In this document: positions 7,925 through 21,500 of the stretch, piece by piece
How positions within the stretch are numbered: the stretch's first letter is position 1
How the letters are laid out: the number at the start of each line of letters is the position of its first letter
Origin: Haplomitrium mnioides
Lineage: Eukaryota > Marchantiophyta > Haplomitriopsida > Calobryales
NCBI GenBank assembly: GCA_049999725.1
Contig: JBNGIS010035301.1
Span: forward strand, 1-43,408
DNA length: 43,408 bases
Direction of reading: 5' to 3'
Program-made: the position numbers and the translations under genes
The notes under the pieces: generated by a model
What the model saw: only the letters and a program-made list of their open reading frames with translations
The model's database searches: none
What the model was told of the DNA's origin: nothing

Positions 7925-10900
7925 CTGTTGAACTTTGTACAATAATTTACAATTGCTAATCTTACAAGGTTTGAATAACCCTATAGAAACTTTGTATGAT
8001 TACTCACAAAGGCTTATCTTACAAGGTTTGACAACCATGCAAAAACTTTGTACGTATAATTGCTATTGCTCAACTTGCAAGCTTTGATAACCACTTTGGG
8101 AAGTTTATACGGCTACTCACAATTGCTCATCTAGCAAGGTTTCACAACCTATAAGAAGCCTTGTACGTTTATTTACAATCGCTCAACTTACAAAGATTGA
8201 ATGTCACTCAGAAACTTCATGCGGTTATTCATAATCGCTAATCGTACAAGTTTTAACAACCACTTACAAACCTTGTACAATTATTCATAGTTGCTCATCT
8301 TACAAAGTTTGACAAGCTCTTAAAATGTTTGTGCGGTTTTTCAGAGTTGCGAATCTTACAAGGTTTGAGAACCACAAAGAAACTTTGTATGGTTATTCCA
8401 AATTGCTCATCTAACAATGATTGAAACCCACTTAGAAACTTTGTACGGTTACTCACAACCACTCATCTTAGAAACTTACTATGGTTATTCACAATCGCTC
8501 ATCTTACAAGGTTTGACAACAACTTAGAAACTTTGTGCCGTTATTTACATTCACTCATCTTACAAGGTTTGACAACCACCTAGAAACTTTCTATGACAAC
8601 TCTAAATTTCTCATCTTAAAAGGTTTGACAACAAGTTAGAAACTCAGTACGGTTACTCACAATCGCTCATATTGCAAAGTTTGATAACCACTTAAAAACT
8701 CCATACAATTACTTACAATTGCTCATCTTACAAGTTTTTATGCTCACTACAAAACTTAGTAAGTTTCTCACAATCGCTCATCTTACAAGGTTTGATTGGA
8801 AAAGAAGAATATTGTACAATCATTCACAATTGCTATGGTTATTCACAATTGCTTATCTTACAAGGTTTGATAACCACTTAGAAACTTCGTACAACTACTC
8901 ACATATGTTCGTTGTACAACGTTTCAAAATCACTTAGAAACTTTGTATGATTACTCATAATTGATCATCTTACAAGGTTTGACAACCACTTAGAAAAATT
9001 CACACCATTATATACAATCGCTCATCTTGCAAGGTTTGACCACCACTTAGAAACTTTCTATGGTTGCTTTCAATCTCTCATATTATAAGGTTTGACAAGG
9101 GCATAGAAACTTTGTAGAGTTTCTCACAATTGCTTATCTTACAAGGTTGGACAATCACCTGGAAACTTTGTACGGTTACTCACAATCACTTATCTTACAA
9201 GGTTTGACAGCCATTTAGAAAATGTGTACCAAACTACTCATAATCCCTCATCATACAACATTTGACAGCCAATTAGAAACTTGGTCTGGATTCTCACAAT
9301 TGCTCATCCTATATGGTTTGACAACCACCTATAAACTTATTATGCTTTCTCATAACCGCTCATCCTACAAGGTCTGACAACCACTTAGAAACTTTGTACG
9401 AATACTCACAATTGCTCATCTTAAAAGGTTTGACAACCACCTAGAAACTTTGTACGGATACTCATTATCACTGATCTTACAAGGTTTAACAACCACTTAG
9501 AAACTTTGTATGGTTATTCACAATTGCTCATCTTACAAGGTTAGACAACCACTTGGAAACTCAATACGGATACTCACAATTGCTCATCTTACAAGCTTGT
9601 ACAACCACTTAGAAACTTTGTTTGGTTATTCACAATTGCTCATCTTGCAAAGTTTGACAACTACTTAGAGGCCTTGTACAATTTTTCACAATTGCTCATC
9701 TTTTAATGTTTGACAACCACTTAGAATATTTGTATGGTTATTCCCAATTGGTCATATTGAAAGGTCTTAGAAAAAAATAGAAACTTGTTATGTTTATTTG
9801 CAATCACTTATCTTACAAAGTTTGACAACCAACTACAAACTTTGTATGGCTATTGCCAATTGATCATCTTTAAAGGTTTAAAACCCACTTAGAAACTTTG
9901 TACGGATACTCACAATCGCTCATCTTACAAGGTTCAACAACCTTTTAGAACTTTGTACGATTATTTATAATTGCTCATCTTATAAGGTTTGTCAACCACT
10001 TAAAAATTTTGTTTGACTATTCACAATTGCTCATCTTGCAAGGTTTGACAACCATCAAGAATGTTTGTACTATTAGTCACCATTATTTATATTTCAAGGT
10101 TTGACAACCACTTACAAACTTTGTACTATTATTTGCAATTAGTCATATAGTAAGGTTTTACTACCAAATACAAACTTCATATAGTTATTTGTACTCGCTA
10201 ATTTTACAAGGTTTTAAAACCACCTAAACATTTTGTAAGGTTGTTGCCAATTTCTCATCTTGCAAGGTCTGACAACCACTTAGAAGCTTTGTAAAATTCT
10301 TCACAATTGCTCATCTTATAAGCTAAGACAACAACTTGAAAACCTCTTATGGTAATTCATAATCGCTCATCTTACAAGGTTTGAGAACCATTTAGAAACT
10401 TTGTATGGTAACTCATAATCACTCATCTTTTTGGATTTGATCGCTACTTAGAACCTTTGTGTGGTAAACAAAAATCACTCATCTTACAAGGTTTGACAAC
10501 CATTTAGAAACATCCTTTGATTATTCACAATCGCTAATTTTACAAGGATTGACAACCACTTAGAAACTTTGTATGGTTATTTTCAATCGCTCTTCATGCA
10601 TGGTTTGACAACACATTAGAGATTTTCTATGGTTATTCAAAATCGCTCATCCTACAAGGTTTGACAACCACTTAGAAACTTTGTACAGTTATTCAAAATT
10701 GCTCATCTGATAAGGTTTGACAACAACTTAGAAACTTTGTGCGGTTTTTCACAATCGCTCATCCTATAAGGTTTCACAACCACTTAGAAACTTTGTGCAA
10801 TTATTCACAATCATTCATCTTACAAGGTTTTACAACCACTTCTATAGAAGCTTTGTACCATTATTCACAATTTCTTATCGTACAAGGTTTGACAACCACT

Positions 10901-12431
10901 TAAAAACTTTGTACGGTTACTTTCATTTGCTCATCTTTCAAGAATTGAAAACCACTTAGAAACTTATAGTTATTTATATTCACTCATCTTACAAGGTGTG
11001 ACAACCACTTCTATAGAAAATTTGTACAACTATTCACAATTGCTCATCTTACAAGGTTTGACAACCACTTAGAAACTTTATACGGTTACTTTCAATCACT
11101 TGTCTTACAAGGTTTGAGATAAACTTAGAAACTCTATATGGTTTCTCACAATCACTCATCTTACAAGGTTGGACAATCACCTAGAAACTTGGTATGCTTA
11201 TCTAGAAATGCCAATCTTACAAGGTTTGACAACAACGTAGAATACTCTTACAAGAACTCACAATCGCTTATCTTACAAGGTTTGACAACCAATAAGACAT
11301 TTTGTATAGCTACTACAAATGCTTATCTTGCAAGGTTTGACAACCACTTAGACATTCTGTACATGTACTCAAAGTTGCTCATATCATACAGTTTGATAAC
11401 TTGTGAGAAACTTTGTATGATTAACAACAATCACTACTCTTACAAGGTTTGAACAACCACGGTTAATCATATATGATAACTCATCTTGCAAGGTTTGACA
11501 ACCCATAAAAAACTTTTTACGACTACCCACAATTCCTAATCTTACAAGGTTTGACAACCACTTAGAAACTCCATACGGTTACTCACAATTGTTTATCTTA
11601 CAAGGTTTGGAAACCCCATTAAAAAATTGTATTGTTCCTTTCAGTTGCTCATCTTACAAGTTTTGACAAACACTTAGAAACTTTGTACAGTTACTCACAA
11701 TCACTGATCTTACAAGGTTGGACAATCACTTAGAAATTTCCTAAGATTGTTCACAATCCCTCATCTAACAAGGTATGACAACCACTTAGAATACATGTAG
11801 AGCTACTCACAATTTCTCAAGATACAAGGTTTGACAACATGTGAGAGACTTCAAACAGTTATTCAAAATTGCTCATCTTACAAGGTTTAACAACCACGGA
11901 GAAACTTTGTACGACTATTTACAATCACTCATCTTACAAAGTTTGACAGCAACTTAGAAACTTTGTGCGGTTTTTCATAGTCGCTCACCTTACAAGGTTT
12001 GACAACCACTTAGAAAATTTGTATGGTTATTCACAATTGCTCAATGGTATCTTGCAAGGTTTATCAACCACTTCTATGGAGACTTCCTATCATCACAATC
12101 GCTTATCTTACAAGGTTTGACAACCACTTAGAAAGTTCTTATAGCTGCTTTTAATCGCTCATCTTACAAGAATTGAAAATCACTTAAAAACTTCTTATCA
12201 TTATTCATAATCGGTCATCTTACAAGGTTTGACAACCACTTCTATAGAAACTTTGTACAATTATTCACAATTGCTTATAGTACAAGGTTTGACAACTACT
12301 TGGGAGCTTTGTATTGTTACTTTCAATTGCTCATCTTACAAGCTTTGACAACAACTTAGAAACTTTGTATAGTTACTCACAATTACTCATCTTGCAAGGT
12401 TGGACAGTCGCTTTGAAACTTTGTACAGTTT

Positions 12432-12600
12432 CTTACAACCTTGTAAGATAAGCGATTGTGAGTAGTTGTACAAATATTTTAAGTGGTTGTCAAACCTTGT
12501 TAGATTGTTTGACAACCAACAAGAAATTTTGTACCATCACTCACAATCGCCTATCTTACAATAAGATTAACAAAGGTTCTAAGTGGTTGTTGTGAGTACA
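12432..12600 (-). repeat. Inverted satellite monomers inside the array
   Basis: 12432-12500 reads as a satellite monomer on the opposite strand (AAGTGGTTGTCAAACCTTGT at its end). A second, partial inverted piece lies at 12571-12600 (GGTTCTAAGTGGTTGT). Flanking monomers on both sides are in the usual orientation. Confidence 0.85.
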
Positions 12601-15481
12601 ACAATCGAGAAACTTCATTCTAGCAAGGTTTGACAACAGCCGAGAAACTTTGTACGATTATCATCAATCACTAATCCTAGAAGGATGAACAACCACATAG
12701 ACTAATCTCACAAGGATAAACAACCACATAGAAACTTTGTATGGTTGCTCACAATCGCCTATCTAATAAGGTTGAACAACCTCTTTAAGAATTATGTGTG
12801 ATTATTCACTATTCCTAGTCTTACAAGATGTGACAACCACTTAGAGCTTTTGTTTGGTTACTCACAATTGCTCATCTTGCAAGGTTTGATAATGGCTTAG
12901 AAACTTCCTATGGTTATTCACAATTGCTTATCTTACAAGGTTTGACAACAACTTAGATACTTCCTATAGTTATTCGAATCACTCATCTTTGAAGGTTTAA
13001 CAACCACTTAGAAACTTCATAAGGTTACTCACAATCACTTATTTTACAAGGTTAAACAACCACTTGGAAAATTTGTATGGTTATTTGCAATCGCTTGTCT
13101 TACAAGGTTGGACAACCACTTAAAAGCTTCTTATGGTAACTCACAACCGCTCATCTTACAAGATTTGACAATCACTTAGAAAATTTGTGAGGTTGTTTAT
13201 AATCAGTCATTTTATAAGGTTTGACAACAACTTAGAGAATTTGTATGGTCACTCACAATTGCTCATCTTACAAGGTTTGACAACAATTTTGAAACTTCAA
13301 ACTTACTCACAGTTGCTCATCTTACAAGGTTTGACAATCACCTAAAAACTTTGTATGGTTATTCACAATCGCTCATCTTACAAGGTTTGACAACCACTTG
13401 AAATATGTGTACATCTACAAACAATCCCCCACTACATAATGTTTAACAACCACCTAAATCTAAACTTCATCCGGTTTCTCACAATCACTCATTCTACAAG
13501 GTTCAACAACCACTTAGAAACTCTGTACAATTGTTTATAATTGCCCATCATAAAAGATTTCACAATCACCTAGAGACTTTGTATGGTGATTCACAATCAC
13601 TCATTTTAAAAGCTTGTAAAACCACTTAGACACTTTGTACAATTACTCACAATTGTTCATCTTTAAACCACTAATCTTCCAAGGTTTGACAACTACTTAG
13701 AAACTTTGCACGGTTTTTTGCAATCAGTCAAATCGCAAAGTCTTATAATGAAAAAGAAACTTCGTACAATTATTTGCAATCGTTCATTTTACAAGGTTTG
13801 ACATTTACATAGAATGTTTCTACGGTTATTCCCAATCACTCATCTTACAAGGTTTGACAACCACTTAGAAACTTTGCATGGTTGCTTGCAATTTCTCATC
13901 GTGCAAGGTTTGACAACCACTTAGAAACCTTGTACAATTTCTCAATATAGCTCATCTTAAAAGATTTAACAACTAATCTAAAACTTTGTACGGTAGCTCA
14001 TGATTGCTTATCTTTTGAGCTTTGACAACTACTAGGAAACTCGGTAAAGTCACAATCACTCATCTTATAAGGTTTGAATAACCCCTTAGAAACTTTCTAC
14101 GGTTACTCCCAATTGCTTATTTCACAAGCTTTGACAACCACATAGAAACTTTGTACAATTATTCACAATCGCTCATCTTACAAGTTTTCACAACCACTTA
14201 GAAACTCTCTATTGCTATTCACAATCACTCATCTTATAAGGTTAAACAAACACTTACAAATTTTGTGCAATTATTCACAATTGTTTATCCTACAAGGTTT
14301 GACAACCGCATAGATACTTTGTGTGGTAGTTCACAATTGCTCATCCTAGAAGGCTTGACAACCACTTAGAAACTTTGAACGGTTATTCACAATAGCTTAT
14401 CTTAGAAGGTTTGACAACAATCTAGAAACTTTGTGCGGTCACTCATCTTACAAGGTTTGACAACCACTTAAGAAATTTGTACAGTAAATTACAATCGCTC
14501 ATCTTCTAAGTTGTGACAACCACGTAGAAACCTTGTACTAATATTCACAATTGCTCATCTTACATGGCAAAAAAACCACTAAGAAATTTCATGTAGTTAT
14601 TTACAATTGCTCATCTTATAGGTCTCACAACCACCCAGAAACTTTGTATGATAACTCACAACCTCTCATCTTGCAAGGTTTGATTGCCAATTTGAAATAT
14701 TGTACGGTTATTCACAATTGCTCATCTTACAAGGTTTGATAACCACTTAGAAACTTCCTACCTTATTCACAATTGCTCATCTTAGAAGGATTTCCAACCA
14801 CTAAAAAACTTTGTACGGATATTTTCAATCGCTCATCTTACAAGGATTTCCAACCACTTTAGAACTTTGTGCGGTTATTTTCAAATTGCTCATCCTACAA
14901 GGTTTGACAACTACTTAGAAATTTTTTCTGGTTTCTCAAAATCACTCATCTTACAAGGTTGAAATTCACAACCACCTAGAAACTTTGCACAGTTACTCCT
15001 AATCCATCATCTCACAAGGTTGGACAATCACCTAGATACTTTGCATGGTTATTCACAATTTCTCATCTTACAAGGCTTGACAACTACTAAGAAACTTCGT
15101 ACAAATTTTGACAATCGTTTATCTTACAAGGTTTGACAACCACGTAAAAAATTTGTATGGTTACTCACAATCGCTAATCTAAGAATGTTTGACAACCACT
15201 TAGAAACTCCCTCTCATTATTCATAATCGCTCATCTTATAAAGTTTGACAACAACTTAGAAACCTTGTACAATTACTCACAATCTCTCATCTTAGAAGCT
15301 TGGACAATTGCCTAGATACTTTGTACAATTATTTACAATCGATCCTCTTACAAAGTTTGATAACTACTTAGAATATACGAGCAACGACTCACAATCCCTA
15401 ATCTTACAACGTTTGACAACCAATTAAAAACTTTGTATGGTTACTCACAATTGCTCATTTTACAAGGTCTACAAGGTCATT

Positions 15482-15504
15482 CTTAGTGGTTCACAACCAC
15501 TAAG
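15482..15504. repeat. Hairpin junction in the satellite
   Basis: CTTAGTGGTT (15482-15491) and AACCACTAAG (15495-15504) form a perfect 10-bp inverted repeat around a 3-bp loop. It is a small inversion of the CCACTTAG part of the monomer. Confidence 0.85.
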
Positions 15505-18500
15505 AAACTTTGTACAATAAGTTATAATAACTAATCTTACTTGGTTTGACAACCAACAAGAAACTTTGTATGCTCACTCACAATCACTAATCTTGCAAGG
15601 TTTAACAACCACTTGGAAACTCTGTACCGTTAATCACAATCACTCATTTTACAAGGTTTAACAACCACTAAGAAACTTTGTACGATTATCAAGAATCACT
15701 AATCTTAGAATTTTTGAACAACCACTTTGAAACTTTGTACAATTGCTCACAATCGCTCATCCTTCAAGGTTTGACAACCATTTAAGAACTTACTTTGGTA
15801 ATCAACAATCGCTCATCTTACAAGATTTAACGACCACTTAGAAACTTTGTATGATTACTGACAATTACTCATCTTACAAGGTTTGACAACCACCTAGAAA
15901 TTTTGTTTGGTTACTCAAAGTTGCTCATCTTACAAGGTTTGACAACGACTAAGAAACTTTGTTTGGTTATTCACAACCACTCATCTTACAAGGTTCTAAA
16001 ACCACATAGAAACTTTGTATAGTTAACTGTAGTTGCTCATCTTCCAAGGTTCCACAACCACTTAGATACTTCATACAACTATTTGCAATTGGTCATATTG
16101 TAAGGTTTTACAACCAATTATAAACTTCATTTGAATGTTTGTAATTGCTCATCTTACAAGGTTTGACAACCACCTAGGAACATTTTGCGGTTATTGCCAA
16201 TTTCTCATCTTACAAGGTTTGACAACCACTTAGAAACTTTACATGCTTATTCACAATTGCATATCTTTTAAGGTTTGACCACCAACTAGAAACTCCGTAC
16301 GGTTACTAACAATCTCTCATCTTACGAGGGTGTACAAATACCTACAAACTTTGTTTGGTTACTCATAATCGCTCATCTTACATGAATTGAAAACCACTTA
16401 GAAACTTTGTTTGGTTATTTACAATCGCTCATTTTTCAAGGTTTTAGAACCACATAAAAGCTTTGTATAGTTAATTGTAGTTACTCATCTTCCATGGTTC
16501 TACAACCACTCAGAAACTTCATACATCTATTTGCAATTGATCATATTGTAAGGTCTTACAACCTGTTATAAACTTTGTATGATTTTTTGCAATTGCTCAT
16601 CTTACAAGTTTGACAACCATCTAAAAATGTTTTGCAGTTATTGCCAATTGCTTATCTTACAAGGTCTAGCAACCACTCAGAAACTTTGTACAATTACTCA
16701 CAATCACTCATCTTACATGGTTTGACAACCACTCAAAAACTTTGCATGACTATTTATAATGGCTCATCTTACAAGGTTTGACAACCACATAGAAAATTTG
16801 TACAATTACTCACAATTACTACTCATCTTGGAGGGTTTGACAACAACTAAGAGACTTCAAGTGGTTATTCACAATCCCTCATCCTACAAGGTTTGATAGC
16901 TACTTAGAAATTTTGCACGGTTATTCACAATTTCTCATCCTACAAGGTTTGACAACCACTTCTATAGAAAGATTGTTTGGTTATTTGTAGGTTCCTTATC
17001 TTAAAAGGTTTAACAACCACCTAGAATCTTTCTATGATTATTGCCAATCACTCACCTTACAAGGTCTGATAGCCACCTAGAAACCTTGCATGGTAAATCA
17101 CAATTGCTCATCTTACAAGGTGTGACAATTGCATAGAAACTTTTTCCGGTATTCATAATCTTGCAAGGTTTGACAATAGACTAGACACTTTGTACAATTG
17201 TTCACAATTGCTCATCTTACAAGGTTTGACAACCACCTAGAAACTTTGTGCGGTTATTCACAATTGCTCATCTAACAAAGCTTCACAACCATATAGAAAT
17301 TTCGTACAGTTTTACACAATCGCTCATCTTACAATGTTTGACAAACACTTAGAAAATTCGTACGGTTATTCACAATTGCTCAATGCACAAGGTTTGAAAA
17401 CCACTTAGAAAATTTGAGCAGTTACTCACAATCATTTATCTTACAAGGTTTGACAACCACCTAGAATTTTTGCATGGTTACTCAGAATTGCTCATTCATC
17501 AAGGTTTGATAACCACATAGAAACTATGTGTGGTCACTCAAAATTGCTCATCTAGTAAGAAATAACAACTACTTAGAGAAACTTTGTAGAGTTTCTCACA
17601 AATTTATCATCTTAAAAGGTTCTAAACCCACTTAGAACCTTTGTTTGATAATTCACAATGACTCATCTTACAAGGTTTAACAACCACTTAGAAACTTCTT
17701 GGGATTCTCACAATCTTTCATCTTACAAGGTTTGACAACCACTTAGAAACTTCATGCGGTTATTCACAATTGCTTGTTTTACAAAGTTTGATAGAACATT
17801 AGAGACTTCGTATGGTTATTCAAAACTTCTCATCGGACAACCATTTGCAAACTTCATGAGGTTGTTTACAATTGCTCATTTTACAATTGTACCACCACTT
17901 AGAAACTTCATACGATTATTCACAATTGCTCACTCTACAAGGTTTGACAACCACTGAGAAACTTTGTATAGTTACTCACAAATTTTCATTTTACAAGATT
18001 TGACAACCACTTAGTAACTTTGTACGGTTGCTAACGATCGCTCACCTTACAAGGTTTGATGACCACCTAGAAAGTGCATACAGTTATTCACAATGGCTCA
18101 TCTTACAAGGTTTAACAACCACTTAGAAACTTCTTGGGATTTTCACAATCATTCATCTTACAAGGTTTGACAACCACTTAGAAACTTCATGCGGTTACTC
18201 ACAATTCCTCATCTTACAAGGTTTGACAACCACTCAGAGACTTCACACAGTTATTCAAAATCACTCACCTTTAAAGGCTTGACAACCACTTAGAAACTTT
18301 GTGCAATTATTCACAATCGTTCATCTAGCAAGGCATGACGACCACTAAGAAACTTTGTATGGTTATTCACAAGGTTTGACAACCATTGAGAAACTTTGTA
18401 CGACCACCCATATCTCATCTTGTAAGATTTGACAACCACTTAGAACTTTGTACAATAAGTCACAATCGCTCATCTTACAAGGTTTTGAAACCACTTAGAG

Positions 18501-21500
18501 ACTTTGTAGACTTACTCACACTTGCTCGTCTTACAAAATTTGACAACCACTTAGAAACTTTGTATGGCTACTCAGATTGGCTCATCTTAGAAGATTTGAT
18601 AACCACTTAGAACTTTGACAAATACTCACAATTGCTCATCTCGCTATGCTTGACAATAACTTGGAAACTTTGTACGGTCACTCATAATCACTCATCATAC
18701 AAGGTTTGAAAAACATTAAGAAACTTTGTATGGTTACTAACAATTGCTTGTTTTACAATTTTTGACAACTACTTTTAATTTTCATACGTTGACTCACAAT
18801 CGCTCATCTTGCAAGGTTTCACAACGATTTAGAAACTCCATACAGTTACTCACAATTTCTCATCTTACAAGGTTTGACAAACTCTTAGAAACTTCATACA
18901 GTTATCCACAGTCGCTCATGATACAATGTTTGACAACCACTTAGAAACTTTGTTTGGTTACTCACAATCCCTCATCTTACAAGGTTTGACAACCACTTCA
19001 AAACTTTGTATGGCTACACACAATCGCTCATCTTACAAGGTTTGATAAACCACTTAGAAACTTTGTACAATTGCTCACAATCGCTTATCTTACAAGGTTT
19101 GACAACCACTTAAAAGTTTGTAAGGTTACTCATAATCGATGATCTTACAAGGTTTGACAACTACTTAGAAACTTTGTACAAGTACTCACGTTTTCTCATC
19201 TTACAAGGCTTGCACCCCACCTAGAAACTTTGCACAATTACTCAAATTTGCTCATCTTACAACGTTTGACAACAACTTAGAAACTTTGCATGATTACTCA
19301 AATTCGCTCTTTCAAGATTTGAAAACCAAATAGAAACATTGTATGATTGCTCACAATTGCCCATCTTGCAAGGCTTGACAACCACTTTGAAACTTTGTAT
19401 GGCTAGGTACAATTGCTCATCTAGCAAGGTTTGACAACCACTACGAAACTCTATTTGGTTGCTAGTAATCGCTTGTCCTACAAGTTTTGACAACCACTTT
19501 GAAACCTTGTATAATGATTCACAATTGCCCATCTTACAAGGTTTCACAATGAGTTAGAAACTTCAAAATATTACTAAAAAATGCTCATCTTACAAGGTTT
19601 GCCAAACACTGAAACATTTCCGACATTTACTTACAATCCTTTATCTTACGAGGTTTGACGACCATTTAGATAATTAGTATGGTTATTCACAGTCGCTCAC
19701 CTTACACGGTTTGACAACTATATAGAAAACTAGTAGGATTAAAAACACTCAAACTATAAGGTTTGCCAACCACTTAGAAACTTTGTACAATAACTCACAA
19801 TAGCTCATCCTACAAGGTTTGAAAATCACCTAGAAACTTTGGATAGTTCTTCACAATCGCTCATCTTGCAAGGTTTAACAACCACTTAGAAATTTTTTAC
19901 GGTTATTTACAATTGCTCATCTTACAAGGTTTGACAAGGCTATGGAAACTTGGTACAATTCTTCACAATCACTCATCTTACAAGGTTTGACATCCACTTA
20001 GAATCTTTGAACGGTTCTTCACAATTGCTTATCTTACATTGGTTGACAACCACTTACAAAAATTGTACAAGTACTCACAATTGCTCATCTTGCAATGTTT
20101 TACAACAACTTAGAAACTTAGTACTATGACTTACAATCGGTCATCTTAAATGGTTTGACAACCACTTAGAAACTCTGTACAATCGCTCCTCTTACAAGGT
20201 TTGACAACAACTTTGAAATTCCATACAACTACTGACAGTCACTTATCTTAGAAGGTTTGACAACCATTGAAAAACTTCCTACGGTTTTTAACAATCGCCA
20301 ATCTCACAAGGTTTGCACAACCACTTAGAAACTTGGTACGATTCCTCATAATTGCTCATCTTACAAGGTTTGACAACAACTTAGAAACTTAGTATGGTTA
20401 TTTACAATCGCTCATCTTGCAAGGTCTGGCAACCACTTAGAAACTTTGTACAGTTATTCACAATCGCTCATCTTACAAGGTTTGACAACCACTTAACTTT
20501 GTATGGTTACTTTCAAACCCTCTTCTTGTAAGGTTTGAGAAAAATCTAGAAACTTTGCATAGTTACTCACAATCAATCATCTTACAAGGTTGAACAATCA
20601 CCTAGAAACTTGTAGAATTTTTCACAATCGCTCATCATACAAGGTTTGACAACCAGTTAGAATATTTGTACAACCACTTACAATTTCTCATCTTACAACG
20701 TTTGACAACTTGTACAGTTGGTTGCAATTTCTCATCCTACAAGGTTTGACAACCACCTAGAAACTTTGTACAATTAGTCATGAGAGCCCATCTTGTAAGG
20801 TTTGAAAACCAACAAGAAACTTTGTACAAGTACTCACAATTGCTAATCTTACAAGGTTTGACAACCACTTGGAAACTCTATACAATTAACCACAATCATT
20901 GATTTTACAAGGTTTGACAACTACTCAGAAACTTGGTAAGGTTATCCATAATATTTAATCTTAGAAGGTTTTAACAACAAGCTAGAAACTTTGTATAGTC
21001 ACTCACAATTGCTCATCTCACAAGGTTTGACAAATAGTGAGAAATTTCGTACAGTTACTAACAATTGCTTTTCCGACAAGGTTTGACAACCACTTACTCA
21101 CAATTGCTCATCTTAGAAGGTTTGACAACCATATAGAAACTTCCTATGGTTATTCATTGTCACTCATGTTACAAGGTTTGATAACCACTTTGGAACTATG
21201 TACGCTTACTCACAATTGCTCATTTTACAAGGTTTGACAACCACTTAGAAACTCCATACGATTCCTTACAATCCCTCATCTTACATGGCTTGACAAATGC
21301 TGAGAAACTTTGTATGGCTAAAAACAATTGTTCATCTTGCAAGGTTTCACAACCACTTTGAAACTTTGTTTGGTGACTCACAATTACTTATCTTGTAAGT
21401 TTGACAACCAGTTAGAGAAACTCTATACGATACTCACAAACACTCATCTTACAAGGTTTGACAAACACTAAGAAACTTGGTACCATTACTCACAATTTCT

